A stretch of DNA of 64,000 nt, taken from the NCBI RefSeq assembly GCF_001693515.2, contig NZ_CP042968.1, positions 7,658,501 through 7,722,500 on the forward strand, in the 5' to 3' direction. Source of the stretch: Bradyrhizobium paxllaeri (GTDB taxonomy: Bacteria > Pseudomonadota > Alphaproteobacteria > Rhizobiales > Xanthobacteraceae). The translations under genes were made by a program, and so were the position numbers. Of the stretch, positions 1 through 9,489 are shown piece after piece; position 1 is the first letter of the stretch; each line of letters opens with the position of its first letter. The notes beneath the pieces are model-generated. The model ran no database searches, was not told where the DNA came from, and saw only the letters and a list, made by a program, of their open reading frames with translations.

Positions 1-1573
<1,573 letters not shown>

Positions 1574-1606
1574 GCCGCTCGCGCTCCCTTAGAAAAAATC
1601 CCCAAA

Positions 1607-1633
1607 GCATTCCCGCCGGATGGCCGGGAATGC
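1607..1633. repeat. Hairpin in the 5' region of ctaC
   Basis: A 9-bp perfect inverted repeat (GCATTCCCG and CGGGAATGC) separated by 9 bases, ending 34 bases before the ctaC start. It would form a stable stem in the ctaC leader RNA. No T-run follows on either strand, so a simple terminator is unlikely. Function unknown. Confidence 0.4.
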
Positions 1634-2084
1634 CGCACGATCCGCCCTCACAAACGGCCTTCCGGAGATACAGTATCCCGGGCCAGATCGTTAGAACGCG
1701 TCGAAATCCAGCCTCTCAAACCATAATTCTAAGGCTCTCGCAATGCAGTAGTGGGGCGCAAAGCCATGCGTCACCTGCTATTCGCCGGATGCCGGATTTT
1801 CCAGCCAAATCAGCAAAAACCCGCCGTTTCGCAACCCCGCGCCGCTTGACAGCCGGATTGCCGGATGTAGGCACAGTCACGGCGATCCCGGACGACCTGA
1901 TTCGCTTGGGCCCAGCCCAGTCCTTGACGGCACGGTAGGTCCTCGACGGCGTGGATCGGCTCTCGGCTGCCTTCAAGGCGCCGTCATTGCGTATCAGTCC
2001 GGATGAACCCAGTTACAATGTGTGCTGCCAGCTAGGGCCGGAAACGTCACCGGCCGCTGCCGGAAACCAAGAGGATCGACCCGG
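1634..2084. other. Intergenic stretch without a recognisable gene
   Basis: About 450 bases between the divergent ctaC and the IalB-like gene. Short open frames here lack ribosome binding sites and protein-like composition. The promoters of both flanking genes must lie here, but I see no strong -35/-10 pair. Confidence 0.5.
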
Positions 2085-2621
2085 ATGGGGCGTTCGAAAC
2101 ATCAGGCAGGATCTGGCCTGGAACCGACCCGCTGGCTTGGCGGCCTGCTCGCCGTGGCCTTCCTGTTCGGCCTGACCCAGGCGGCGAGCGCGCAAGGCGC
2201 CGTGCGGTCGGTCCATGGCGACTGGCAGATCCGCTGCGACACCCCGCCGGGCGCCCAAGGCGAGCAATGCGCGCTGATCCAGAGCGTGGTCGCCGAGGAC
2301 CGCTCCAACGCGGGCCTCACCGTGATCGTGCTGAAGACCGCCGACCAGAAGAGCAAGCTGATGCGGGTGGTCGCCCCCCTCGGCGTGCTGCTCCCCTCCG
2401 GCCTCGGGCTGAAGCTCGACAACCAGGACGTCGGCCGCGCCGGTTTTGTTCGATGCCTGCCCAACGGCTGCGTCGCCGAGGTGGTGATGGACGAAAAGCT
2501 GCTCGGCCAGTTCCGGACCGCCAAGACCGCGACCTTTATTATTTTCGAGACGCCCGAAGAGGGCATCGGCTTCCCGCTCAGCCTGAACGGGCTCGGCGAG
2601 GGGTATGACAAGCTGCCGTAG
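2085..2621 (+). CDS. IalB-family (invasion-associated locus B) periplasmic protein
   Basis: 178 residues with a Sec signal peptide (hydrophobic LGGLLAVAFLFGLTQAASA, probable cleavage after ASA). The mature part has the IalB layout: an early VHGDWQIRCD, then paired cysteines (CDTPPGAQGEQC and CLPNGC), and a C-terminal FPLSLNGLGEGYDKL segment. In Bartonella IalB is tied to erythrocyte invasion, but related proteins are common in free-living rhizobia, where their job is unknown. I chose ATG 2085 over the in-frame 2022 because GAGGA lies at 2071-2075 and the signal peptide then starts properly. Monocistronic by context. Confidence 0.85.
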   Translation: MGRSKHQAGSGLEPTRWLGGLLAVAFLFGLTQAASAQGAVRSVHGDWQIRCDTPPGAQGEQCALIQSVVAEDRSNAGLTVIVLKTADQKSKLMRVVAPLGVLLPSGLGLKLDNQDVGRAGFVRCLPNGCVAEVVMDEKLLGQFRTAKTATFIIFETPEEGIGFPLSLNGLGEGYDKLP

Positions 2622-2641
2622 GGGCAAGCCGCCAGCTCTGT

Positions 2642-3235
2642 TCAACCGGCGCTGGCGTAATAATCGAGCAGCCGGCGGGCCTCCGCGGAGAGCCAATCCG
2701 CTTCGCCGCTGATATAGCCTTCGACTTGCCCGGTGACGCCGATCAGGAAGGTGATCGGCATGGCGTACAACGCGAACGGCGTGTCGGCCTGCCCGCTTGC
2801 GCCGGCTCGTGCCACGAGGCCATCGGGATCGAGCCCGATAGCGAGGCGGCGAAGCTTCAGCCCTTTCACAAACGGTGCGACGACCGATCGGTCGCGATCC
2901 GTCGCTACGGCGATCACTTCAAAGTCCCTGCGGTCGCTCGCCGCCAGCCGGTCCAGCATCGGCAGTTCGGTCCGGCAGGCGGCGCACCAGGTCGCCCAGA
3001 AATTGACGAGCACCACCTTTCCTCGCAGGGACGTCAAATCGATCGGGCTGCCGGCGAGACGGGGAATTGGCACGGATGGGACCGGCCTTGCGCCGCGAAG
3101 CTGGATGAACTGATGCCGGACGGTTGCGAATGGCGGCGGGCCGCCGGCCCGGGCGCGATTGGATACGGCCGAGGCGCCGGCCCCAAGAAGCCCTGCAACG
3201 ACGGTACGGCGCGTTAGCCTACGATGTGGCGTCAT
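2642..3235 (-). CDS. TlpA-like thioredoxin-fold protein with Tat-type signal
   Basis: 197 residues. The N-terminus has a twin-arginine pattern (LTRRTVVAGLLGAGASAV), suggesting export in folded form. A TlpA/ResA-type thioredoxin domain follows, with the active site WCAAC (Cys84, Cys87) in the family context VNFWATWCAACRTELPML and a cis-Pro loop (YAMPITFLI). It probably reduces or transfers disulfides in the periplasm. It is the last gene of a minus-strand cluster (DoxX, DsrE-like, TlpA-like) and starts 16 bases after the DsrE-like gene. I chose the ATG at 3235 over the longer 3328 start because the earlier residues overlap the upstream gene and are not signal-like. Confidence 0.85.
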   Translation of the reverse strand: MTPHRRLTRRTVVAGLLGAGASAVSNRARAGGPPPFATVRHQFIQLRGARPVPSVPIPRLAGSPIDLTSLRGKVVLVNFWATWCAACRTELPMLDRLAASDRRDFEVIAVATDRDRSVVAPFVKGLKLRRLAIGLDPDGLVARAGASGQADTPFALYAMPITFLIGVTGQVEGYISGEADWLSAEARRLLDYYASAG

Positions 3236-3251
3236 GGCTGATGTCCGCTTG

Positions 3252-3755
3252 TCATGACCGGATGTAGGACCAGCCGGCTTCCTGCAATTCGATGATACGC
3301 CCGGGTCCGCTCGGCACGATATCGACATTGTCGATCAGCGTGATCGGACGGCCCTCCTGGCGCTCCATGCCGAGCTTGGTTGCCTCGCAGACCACGAATC
3401 TGATGTTCGCATTGACTGTCCTCAACACGCGCAGCATGTCTTTCACCGGCGAGGTATCGGCGCGCAACATGTGAACGCCGGCATTATAGGCGACGACCTC
3501 GATCGTGAACGCTTCGTTCCTTTCCTGATAGTATTTCGGAAGGTTCAGCGAGGTAGAGATCAAGGCCCGCATGGTCGTGGGATCGTCGGTGTTGATCGGC
3601 AGCACCAGCCGATGCACCGGTGGCGGAGCGGGCTTCGCCACCGGCTTCGAGACGGCCGAGCCCGGCTCCGTCAGCAGCAGGGTCACGACCAGCGGCACGA
3701 TGAAGGTCAGCGCCAGCCCGACCCATTTTGCTATTTGGCGGAAAGACGGGCGCAT
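3252..3755 (-). CDS. DsrE-like protein with N-terminal membrane anchor
   Basis: 167 residues. One hydrophobic segment (about 12-28) is followed by a Pro/Ala-rich linker and a soluble domain resembling DsrE/DsrF-like sulfur-relay proteins: LVLPINTDDPTTMRALISTS, then VVAYNAGVHML, then the conserved cysteine position VVCEATKLGM (Cys123). The anchor implies the domain faces the periplasm, unlike cytoplasmic DsrEFH. Its neighbours DoxX and a thioredoxin suggest handling of sulfane or thiol groups in the envelope. I chose the ATG at 3755; the longer 3815 start would overlap the end of DoxX. Confidence 0.7.
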   Translation of the reverse strand: MRPSFRQIAKWVGLALTFIVPLVVTLLLTEPGSAVSKPVAKPAPPPVHRLVLPINTDDPTTMRALISTSLNLPKYYQERNEAFTIEVVAYNAGVHMLRADTSPVKDMLRVLRTVNANIRFVVCEATKLGMERQEGRPITLIDNVDIVPSGPGRIIELQEAGWSYIRS

Positions 3756-3765
3756 GGCCGCGGCC

Positions 3766-4158
3766 TCAAAAGGCCTTGGCGAAGGAGGCAATCTCCTCAC
3801 GCTGCGAATAGGCAACGAGCGCGTTCAGCGCCAACAGGACAATTGCCGGGACAGGCGATCCGCCGATGACGAACAGGTGGGTGATGACAGCGCCGATCAT
3901 GATGCAGATGAGCAGCAGCGATCCGAAAGCCGCCTTTCGCGGAAGCACCAGCAGGATCGCGCCGAAAACCTCGAGGCCGCCGGTCAAATAGCGAAACCCT
4001 TGCCCGAGCCCGATGTGATGAAACTCTTCCACCATCATCGGCACGCCATAGAGCTTGGCACTCCCGGCCCCCAGAAAGGCCAGCGCCAGCAATCCCCTGA
4101 CAATCCACACGGCAACATGGGTCCAACGGCGTCCGGCAGGCATAGCAACGTCCGACAT
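3766..4158 (-). CDS. DoxX-family membrane protein
   Basis: 130 residues with four predicted transmembrane segments. It shows the DoxX pattern: RGLLALAFLGAGSAKLYG in helix 1, GLEVFGAILLVLPR in helix 2, then IMIGAVITHLFVIGG. DoxX proteins pair with thiosulfate oxidation or redox stress functions in several bacteria. ATG 4158 has GGGAG spaced about 7 bases upstream, better than the in-frame 4182. First gene of the three-gene cluster; its promoter region is shared with the divergent HxlR gene and holds a palindrome at 4229-4249. Confidence 0.85.
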   Translation of the reverse strand: MSDVAMPAGRRWTHVAVWIVRGLLALAFLGAGSAKLYGVPMMVEEFHHIGLGQGFRYLTGGLEVFGAILLVLPRKAAFGSLLLICIMIGAVITHLFVIGGSPVPAIVLLALNALVAYSQREEIASFAKAF

Positions 4159-4228
4159 AGAAAACTCCCGAAGTTGAGACACGGCCCCCAGCCGCGAATG
4201 CGCCCCGGCATTTGAAGGTGCCCAAGGC

Positions 4229-4249
4229 TTTTGAAGGCGCCTTTCAAAA
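4229..4249. promoter_or_regulatory. Probable HxlR operator between doxX and hxlR genes
   Basis: Inverted repeat TTTTGAA - GGCGCCT - TTCAAAA (7-bp arms, 7-base spacer). A second partial copy (TTTGAAGGTGCC) starts at 4211. The site sits in the divergent intergenic region, 71 bases upstream of the DoxX start and 56 before the HxlR start, as expected for autoregulation and control of the neighbour. Confidence 0.5.
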
Positions 4250-4304
4250 CCAAAATTCGGTACTAAGATGAAATTGACAAGTAGGATGGATTTTCTGGTG
4301 TAGT

Positions 4305-4718
4305 ATGAAAAAGCAGACTAATGGGCCCAGGCCTTCCGAATGCACCGCCGCGCCGCAGCTTCAGCGCGCGCTTCGGGTGCTCTCCGGCAAGTGGAAGGGC
4401 GAAATCCTGTGGCAGCTTGTCGGCGGCAAGCGACGGTTCGGCGAATTGCGGCGCGCCATTCCCGACGTGACGCAGCACATGCTGACCACCCAGTTGCGCG
4501 ATCTCGAAAACGAGGGCCTGGTGAAGCGCACGGTGTTTCCCGAAGTGCCGCCGCGCGTCGAATATGAGATGACGCCAGCGGCGAGGGATCTGAAACCGGT
4601 GTTCGACGAACTGTCCCGCTGGGCCAATGCGCATGGCAGACTGGAGCCCGCTTCGCCCGACGCGGATGACAATGCCGACGGCCGGCGCGTCGGTTCATCC
4701 GAGCGCCCCACGCAATAA
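4305..4718 (+). CDS. HxlR-family transcriptional regulator
   Basis: 137 residues with the winged-helix HxlR core: LSGKWKGEILWQLVGGKRRF, IPDVTQHMLTTQLRDLENEG and a wing ending in VEYEMTPAARDL. A single cysteine just before the first helix (Cys13, SECTAAPQL) is at the position used by redox or aldehyde-sensing HxlR proteins such as HypR and QorR, so thiol sensing is plausible. TTGACA occurs at 4274-4279 upstream. It is divergent from the DoxX-DsrE-TlpA cluster, which is its likely target. Confidence 0.88.
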   Translation: MKKQTNGPRPSECTAAPQLQRALRVLSGKWKGEILWQLVGGKRRFGELRRAIPDVTQHMLTTQLRDLENEGLVKRTVFPEVPPRVEYEMTPAARDLKPVFDELSRWANAHGRLEPASPDADDNADGRRVGSSERPTQ

Positions 4719-4751
4719 GAGCACGACAGGCTGCCGTGAGGACGTCGGCCG

Positions 4752-5243
4752 CTAAAACAGCAGCCCCATCAGAACCAGGTTTTCGTAACCGCCATCGACC
4801 AGAATGCGGTTGCGCTGCAGCCCTTCGATTGCAAAACCGAATTTCTTGTAGAGCTCGATCGCGCCCGTATTGCTCTCCCGAACCGTGAGCTCGACCCGCA
4901 GTCCAAACTCCCGCGCCGCGCCGAGCGTCTGCCGGATCAAGCGCCCGCCTATTCCCTGCCGCCGGAATTCCGGCAGCAGCGCGACGCCGAGAACGCCAAC
5001 ATGGGCATAGATCGGCCTTGGGCTGGGCACGATATCGCACCAGCCGATGACTCGGCCGGACGAAACCGCGACCAGTTGCGGGTAACCATGCTGGATATTG
5101 TCAAGAACGAAGGCCCGCGTCGCCTCGAACGGCGGGGCTTCCAGAAACGCCAGATAGCGCCGCTCCCGCGCGACGAAGTCGAGGGCGCCGTGAAAACTTT
5201 CGATATGGTCTTGCGTTATCGGAACAATTTCGACTGCAGCCAT
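4752..5243 (-). CDS. GNAT-family N-acetyltransferase
   Basis: 163 residues covering one GNAT domain. The acetyl-CoA loop is VALLPEFRRQGIGGRLI (Q/RxxGxG/A type), and the C-terminal signature is NTGAIELYKKFGFAIEG. It probably acetylates a small amine or a protein N-terminus; the substrate cannot be read from sequence. I chose ATG 5243 (MAAVEIVPITQDHIE) because residues encoded further upstream are Arg/Ser-rich, antisense-like sequence overlapping the divergent tldD gene. Confidence 0.85.
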   Translation of the reverse strand: MAAVEIVPITQDHIESFHGALDFVARERRYLAFLEAPPFEATRAFVLDNIQHGYPQLVAVSSGRVIGWCDIVPSPRPIYAHVGVLGVALLPEFRRQGIGGRLIRQTLGAAREFGLRVELTVRESNTGAIELYKKFGFAIEGLQRNRILVDGGYENLVLMGLLF

Positions 5244-5331
5244 CGTCTCGGCAACGTGTTGATCCCGCCCCTCGCGGAATGGCGGGGAAACAACTATCTT
5301 GGATGTGCACCTCCGACAACGGACTGATTTG

Positions 5332-6756
5332 ATGACCAATCCCGCTACAACCTCCCTCCTCGACCGCGCCAATCTCGACCGCGATGCCGTCAGGCGCGAG
5401 ATCACGCGGGGCCTCCAGGGAGCCGACGACGGCGAGCTGTTTCTGGAATACGGCCAGACCGAAGCACTCGGTTTCGACAACGGGCGCTTGAAGCAGGCGA
5501 CCTATGACACCAGCCAGGGATTCGGCCTGCGCGCGGTGAAGGACGACGCGGTCGGTTACGCGCATTCCTCCGACGTCTCGCTGCCGGCGCTGATCCGCGC
5601 AGCGGACGCTGTGGCGGCCGTGCGCGGCGGCTACAGCGGCAATTTTGCCGCGGCCCCCGCGCACACCAACGTGCGCCTTTATGGCGACGAGAATCCGCTG
5701 GATGCGCCGGGGTTCGAGGCCAAGGTAAAGCTGCTGGCCGAGATCGACGCTTACGTGCGCGATAAGGATCCGCGGGTGCGGCAAGCCTCCATCAGCCTGG
5801 GCGCCACCTGGCAGGTGGTGGAAATCCTGCGGCCCGACGGCGAGAGCTATCGCGACATCCGCCCGCTGGTGCGGGTCAATATTTCCGTGGTCGCGGGCCA
5901 GGGCGACCGGCAGGAAAGCGGCAGCAAGGGCTATGGCGGCCGCGAGGGCTATGCCCGCTTCATCGAAACCAAGGCGTGGCGCGAAGCCGCCGACGGCGCG
6001 ATCCGCGAGGCGCTGGTCAATCTGGAATCGGTCCCCGCCCCCGCCGGTGAAATGGACGTGGTGCTGGGCGCCGGCTGGCCCGGCGTGATGCTGCATGAAG
6101 CTGTCGGTCATGGACTGGAAGGCGACTTCAACCGCAAGCAGACCTCGGCCTTTGCAGGGCTGATGGGCAAGCAGGTCGCGGCCAAGGGCGTCACCGTGGT
6201 CGACGACGGCACCATGGCGTCACGGCGTGGCTCGCTCTCCATTGACGACGAGGGCACGCCGACCAACCGCACCGTGCTGATCGAGGACGGCATCCTGGTC
6301 GGCTACATGCAGGACCGCCAGAACGCGCGGCTCATGAACATGAAGCCGACCGGCAACGGCCGCCGCCAGAGCTATGCGCACGTGCCGATGCCGCGCATGA
6401 CCAACACCTATATGCTGGCGGGCAGCCGCGATCCGGCGGAAATTCTGGCGTCGGTGAAGAACGGCGTCTATGCCGCGAATTTCGGCGGCGGCCAGGTCGA
6501 CATCACCTCCGGCAAATACGTGTTCCAGTGCACCGAGGCCTACAAGATCGAGAACGGCAAGCTCGGCGCGCCGCTCAAGGGTGCGATGCTGATCGGCAAC
6601 GGGCCGACCGACCTGCACAGAATCACCATGGTCGGCAACGATCTGGCGCTCGATACCGGCATCGGCACCTGCGGCAAGAACGGCCAGGGCGTGCCTGTCG
6701 GCGTCGGCCAGCCGACGCTGCGGATGGAACGGATCACGGTCGGAGGAACGGGTTAA
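5332..6756 (+). CDS. tldD: Metalloprotease TldD
   Basis: 474 residues. TldD/TldE (PmbA) is a heterodimeric zinc protease that degrades unfolded peptides and matures some RiPPs such as microcin B17. The zinc motif HExxxH is visible as HEAVGHGLEGD (His255, Glu256, His260), with the C-terminal cysteine-containing half (SGKYVFQCTEAYKIENG, GTCGKNGQGVPVGVGQP) typical of TldD. ATG 5332 replaces a TTG at 5299 and fits the usual length. Its TAA overlaps the lepB start by one base, so the two are translationally coupled. No partner pmbA gene is in the window. Confidence 0.95.
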   Translation: MTNPATTSLLDRANLDRDAVRREITRGLQGADDGELFLEYGQTEALGFDNGRLKQATYDTSQGFGLRAVKDDAVGYAHSSDVSLPALIRAADAVAAVRGGYSGNFAAAPAHTNVRLYGDENPLDAPGFEAKVKLLAEIDAYVRDKDPRVRQASISLGATWQVVEILRPDGESYRDIRPLVRVNISVVAGQGDRQESGSKGYGGREGYARFIETKAWREAADGAIREALVNLESVPAPAGEMDVVLGAGWPGVMLHEAVGHGLEGDFNRKQTSAFAGLMGKQVAAKGVTVVDDGTMASRRGSLSIDDEGTPTNRTVLIEDGILVGYMQDRQNARLMNMKPTGNGRRQSYAHVPMPRMTNTYMLAGSRDPAEILASVKNGVYAANFGGGQVDITSGKYVFQCTEAYKIENGKLGAPLKGAMLIGNGPTDLHRITMVGNDLALDTGIGTCGKNGQGVPVGVGQPTLRMERITVGGTG

Positions 6757-7526
6757 TGAGCGAGGAGAAAGTGGCATCGACAGCCAAACCCGTGAGCTGG
6801 CGCGCGCAGGCCGTGCAGATCGCCGCGATTGTCGGGATCGTGTTCGTCGCCAAGGGCGCGATCGCCGAGCCGTTCTACGTGCCGTCAGGCTCGATGGAGC
6901 CGACGCTTCTGATCGGTGACGCGCTGCTCGCCTCGAAATTTCCTTATGGCTACGGCGCGGCGTCGCTGCCGATCCAGGTCACGCTGCCTGAGACCGGACG
7001 CGTGTTCGGCGAGACGCCCAAGCGCGGCGACGTCGTCGTATTCCGCTGGCCGGGCGACCGTTCGCAGGCCTGGGTCAAGCGCGTGGTGGGATTGCCGGGC
7101 GACCGCATCCAAATGCGCCAAGGCCAGCTCTTCATCAACGACCACGCGGCAACGCTGAAGGCTGATGGCGTGGGCGCTGCCGAAGACGAAAACGGCAACA
7201 GCGAACGCGCCTACCGCTACATTGAGACGCTGCCGAACGGCGTCAGCCACGCGATCTTCAAGGTGCGGGACAATGGAAGGCTCGACAACACGCCGGAGGT
7301 GACGGTGCCGCCGGGCCAACTGTTCGTGCTCGGCGATAACAGGGACAATTCCGCCGACAGCCGCGTCGCGGTGCGCGACGGCGGCGTGGGATTGTTGCCG
7401 ATCGACAATCTGATCGGCCGCGCCGACGCGGTGGTCGGTTCCTGGGACCTCGGCATGCGCAGCCAGCCGGTGTGGACCTGGCTGTCGGGTTTCCGGCTGG
7501 CGCGGTTTTTTACCTCCGTGCAGTGA
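6756..7526 (+). CDS. lepB: Signal peptidase I
   Basis: 256 residues. Cleaves Sec signal peptides at the periplasmic face of the inner membrane. One N-terminal transmembrane segment (about 20-36) is followed by PSGSMEPTLLIGD with catalytic Ser46, and the second signature AWVKRVVGLPGD with catalytic Lys108. The C-terminal signature VLGDNRDNSADSR is present. GGAGGAA at 6742-6748 precedes the ATG, which overlaps the tldD stop by one base. This looks like a second, non-operon copy or the only lepB; the usual lepB-rnc-era context is absent. Confidence 0.95.
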   Translation: MSEEKVASTAKPVSWRAQAVQIAAIVGIVFVAKGAIAEPFYVPSGSMEPTLLIGDALLASKFPYGYGAASLPIQVTLPETGRVFGETPKRGDVVVFRWPGDRSQAWVKRVVGLPGDRIQMRQGQLFINDHAATLKADGVGAAEDENGNSERAYRYIETLPNGVSHAIFKVRDNGRLDNTPEVTVPPGQLFVLGDNRDNSADSRVAVRDGGVGLLPIDNLIGRADAVVGSWDLGMRSQPVWTWLSGFRLARFFTSVQ

Positions 7527-7541
7527 GACGCACTCTCTCTC

Positions 7542-7625
7542 CGTCATGGCCGGGCTTGTCCCGGCCATCCACGTCTTACTTTGGCGCCTTAGACGTGGAT
7601 GCCCGGGACAAGCCCGGGCATGACG
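7542..7625. repeat. Palindromic intergenic repeat, family B, copy 1
   Basis: Large inverted repeat with arms starting CGTCATGGCCGGGCTTGTCC and ending in CATGACG. The centre contains ACGTC and GACGT. It lies 15 bases after the lepB stop and ends just before the ribosome binding site of the next gene. Close relatives are at 50120-50209 and, more degenerate, at 37082-37185. Confidence 0.85.
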
Positions 7626-7644
7626 ACGAAAGGAAAGCCCGCCC

Positions 7645-7986
7645 ATGACCTTCGACGACGTCAGAAAAATCGCGCTTCGCTGGCCCGAGGTCGAGGACGG
7701 CACGTCCTACGGCACGCCGGCCCTCAAAGTACGCAAGAAGATGCTGGTGCGGCTGAAGGAGGACGGCGACAGCCTGGTGATGCCGGGCGTGCCCAGGGAC
7801 GAACGCGAGATGCTGGTGGAAAGCCAGCCCAAGGCATTTTACTTCACCGATCACTACCGCGATTATTCGATGGTGCTGATCCGCCTGTCGAAGGCCAGCC
7901 GCGCCACCGTCGAGCCGTTCCTGCGCCGGCACTGGCGCACGCTGGCGTCGAAGAAGGTGGTGAAGGAATTCGACTCCCAAGCGTAG
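7645..7986 (+). CDS. MmcQ/YjbR-family protein
   Basis: 113 residues, one YjbR-like (CyaY-fold) domain: MTFDDVRKIALRWPEVEDG, YGTPALKVRKKMLVRL, and a C-terminal VEPFLRRHWRTLASKKV. Members are small proteins loosely called DNA-binding; no firm biochemical role is known. AGGAAAG at 7631-7637 precedes the ATG. The stop codon TAG (7984-7986) is part of the CGTAG terminus of a family A repeat, so the last residues may have been reset by the repeat. Confidence 0.88.
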   Translation: MTFDDVRKIALRWPEVEDGTSYGTPALKVRKKMLVRLKEDGDSLVMPGVPRDEREMLVESQPKAFYFTDHYRDYSMVLIRLSKASRATVEPFLRRHWRTLASKKVVKEFDSQA

Positions 7987-8072
7987 GGGTGGCAAAGGCG
8001 CACTTGCGCCGTGCCACCATCTCGCCTGCAACTCAGAACATGGTGGGCACGCTTCGCTTTGCCCACCCTACG
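7982..8072. repeat. Polar inverted repeat, family A, copy 1
   Basis: CGTAGGGGTGGCAAAGG at the left, then GTGCCACCAT, a spacer, ATGGTGGGCACGCTTCGC and the end GCCCACCCTACG. The left arm is the long type with an extra GGCGC/GCGCC mini-hairpin; the right arm is the short GCTTCGC type. Two single-base deletions distinguish this copy. It overlaps the stop codon of the YjbR-type gene. Confidence 0.9.
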
Positions 8073-8082
8073 GCGGCCCCGC

Positions 8083-8655
8083 ATGGACCGAGACCAATTC
8101 CTCTCAGCCGCCCTACAAAATCCCATCAACGAAATCATCACCGCCAAACTGTTCCGGCTGGCGCTCCCCGACGCGTGGCTGGTGTCCGGCTGCCTGGTAC
8201 AGACCGCGTGGAACGTGCTGACCAAGCGCGCGGTTGATTACGGCATCAGCGATTACGACGTGTTCTATTTCGATTCCGACACGTCGTGGGAAGCGGAAGA
8301 CAAGGTCATCCGCACGCTGGTGGAGTGTTTTGCGGGACGCGGCATCGCCGTCGAGGCGCGCAACCAGGCCCGGGTTCACCTCTGGTATTCCGGGAAACAC
8401 GGCCTGCCCTATCCGGAATTGCGCTCTTCGACTGAGGGCATCGACCGATTTCTGACCAAGAACACGCAGATCGGAGTCCGGCGCGTGCAAGATGGCTACG
8501 ACGTCTATGCACCGAATGGATTTGACGATGTCGCCGCCCTGATCGTACGACCGAATCCGGGGCCGAATTTTTCCGCAGCGAGTTATGTAGCCAAGGCGGC
8601 GCGCTGGAAGGCAGCGTGGCCGGAGATCACGGTGTTGCCGGCGGATGCCGAATGA
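8083..8655 (+). CDS. Nucleotidyltransferase-like protein (NTP_transf_6/DUF925 type)
   Basis: 190 residues. LVSGCLVQTAWNVLTKR followed by ISDYDVFYFDSDTSWEAEDK gives the GxxR/Q...DxD arrangement of a minimal nucleotidyltransferase fold, and the D-x-D pair may bind metal. The later VHLWYSGKHGLPYPELRS and FLTKNTQIGVR are conserved in this bacterial family. The substrate is unknown. ATG 8083 follows directly after a family A repeat; the longer reading from 8011 is translated repeat and was excluded. Confidence 0.8.
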   Translation: MDRDQFLSAALQNPINEIITAKLFRLALPDAWLVSGCLVQTAWNVLTKRAVDYGISDYDVFYFDSDTSWEAEDKVIRTLVECFAGRGIAVEARNQARVHLWYSGKHGLPYPELRSSTEGIDRFLTKNTQIGVRRVQDGYDVYAPNGFDDVAALIVRPNPGPNFSAASYVAKAARWKAAWPEITVLPADAE

Positions 8656-8658
8656 AGC

Positions 8659-8774
8659 CGTCATTGCGAGCGAAGCGAAGCAATCCATAGCGCGGCATAG
8701 CGGATAGATGGATTGCTTCGTCGCTTCAGCGCAAAATTGCTTTGCAATTTTGTCGCGAGCTCCTCGCAATGACG
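8659..8774. repeat. Palindromic intergenic repeat, family C
   Basis: Starts CGTCATTGCGAGCGAAGCGA and ends CGCAATGACG, with paired internal elements around AGCAATCCA/TGGATTGCT and a second inner hairpin (CAAAATTGC, TTT, GCAATTTTG). It separates the 3' ends of two convergent genes, and could form a long stem in either transcript. Confidence 0.85.
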
Positions 8775-8784
8775 GCGGACAGAG

Positions 8785-9342
8785 CTACCGCACCACGCCC
8801 GAGGTAAACCCCGCCTTCCGTCGCGGCGGCTTGATGTCCTTCTTCAGGAAGCAGTGCGCTTCCTTGCCGGCATAGCCTGGCCGCGCATAGGTCCAGGCGC
8901 GGCATTTGTTGTCGGCGGTGCAGGCGGCCTTACAGGCGTCGTCGCCGCCGTCGCTGCTCTTGAGGTCGAAGCTCTTGTAGTCGCCGCCGAAGCGGTCAAT
9001 CGAGGTTTCCATGGCCTCGTTGCGCCGCTCGAGCACGCCGGCGCCGCGCACGCCGGAGACGCAGCACTCGCTCTGCACCCGCGCCGGCACGTTGCTCTTG
9101 AGCCAGCACACCGCGCGGTTGGCGAGGTCGGTCGGATAGTTGAAGCTCCAGGCGCGGCAGCGCCGATCGCGCTCGCAGACCAGCGCGCATTCGGCTGGAT
9201 CGCCGGACAGTACGGGCGCGCTGAGGTAGTCGCCGCCGGGACGGTCGAAATTGGCCTGCGCCAGCGCCGGGCGCACGGACAGGGCCGCTGCCAAAAAGGC
9301 GAGCGTCACCACACACGCCCTGAGCCAGCGAATAGTCCCCAT
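8785..9342 (-). CDS. Secreted protein with two PAN/apple-like domains
   Basis: 185 residues with a signal peptide (about 1-29, cleavage near PALAQA). Two repeats follow, each starting F-D/G-R-x-GGDY and rich in cysteine: FDRPGGDYLSAPVLSGDPAEC with CRAWSFNYP, and FGGDYKSFDLKSSDGGDDAC with CRAWTYARPGY. These match PAN_4-type modules, which bind proteins or carbohydrates. Cysteine number suggests several disulfides, consistent with a periplasmic location. Partner unknown. Confidence 0.85.
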   Translation of the reverse strand: MGTIRWLRACVVTLAFLAAALSVRPALAQANFDRPGGDYLSAPVLSGDPAECALVCERDRRCRAWSFNYPTDLANRAVCWLKSNVPARVQSECCVSGVRGAGVLERRNEAMETSIDRFGGDYKSFDLKSSDGGDDACKAACTADNKCRAWTYARPGYAGKEAHCFLKKDIKPPRRKAGFTSGVVR

Positions 9343-9489
9343 CTGCGGTAGCTTTCGAATACGCGTTTTCGGAGCGGGATGACTTGTCTCAAACCGTCAT
9401 CACGCCCTGTCTGTTTGATCCGGGCGCCATTTGAGCGCCATCAACCTGTACGGTGGATGAACGGCCCAAAACCGAGGCAACCCGTTCAA

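Noticed and set aside
9420..9440. GGCGC/GCGCC stem near the gshA 3' end as a terminator
   Set aside because: Only 5 bp with no T-run on the minus strand.
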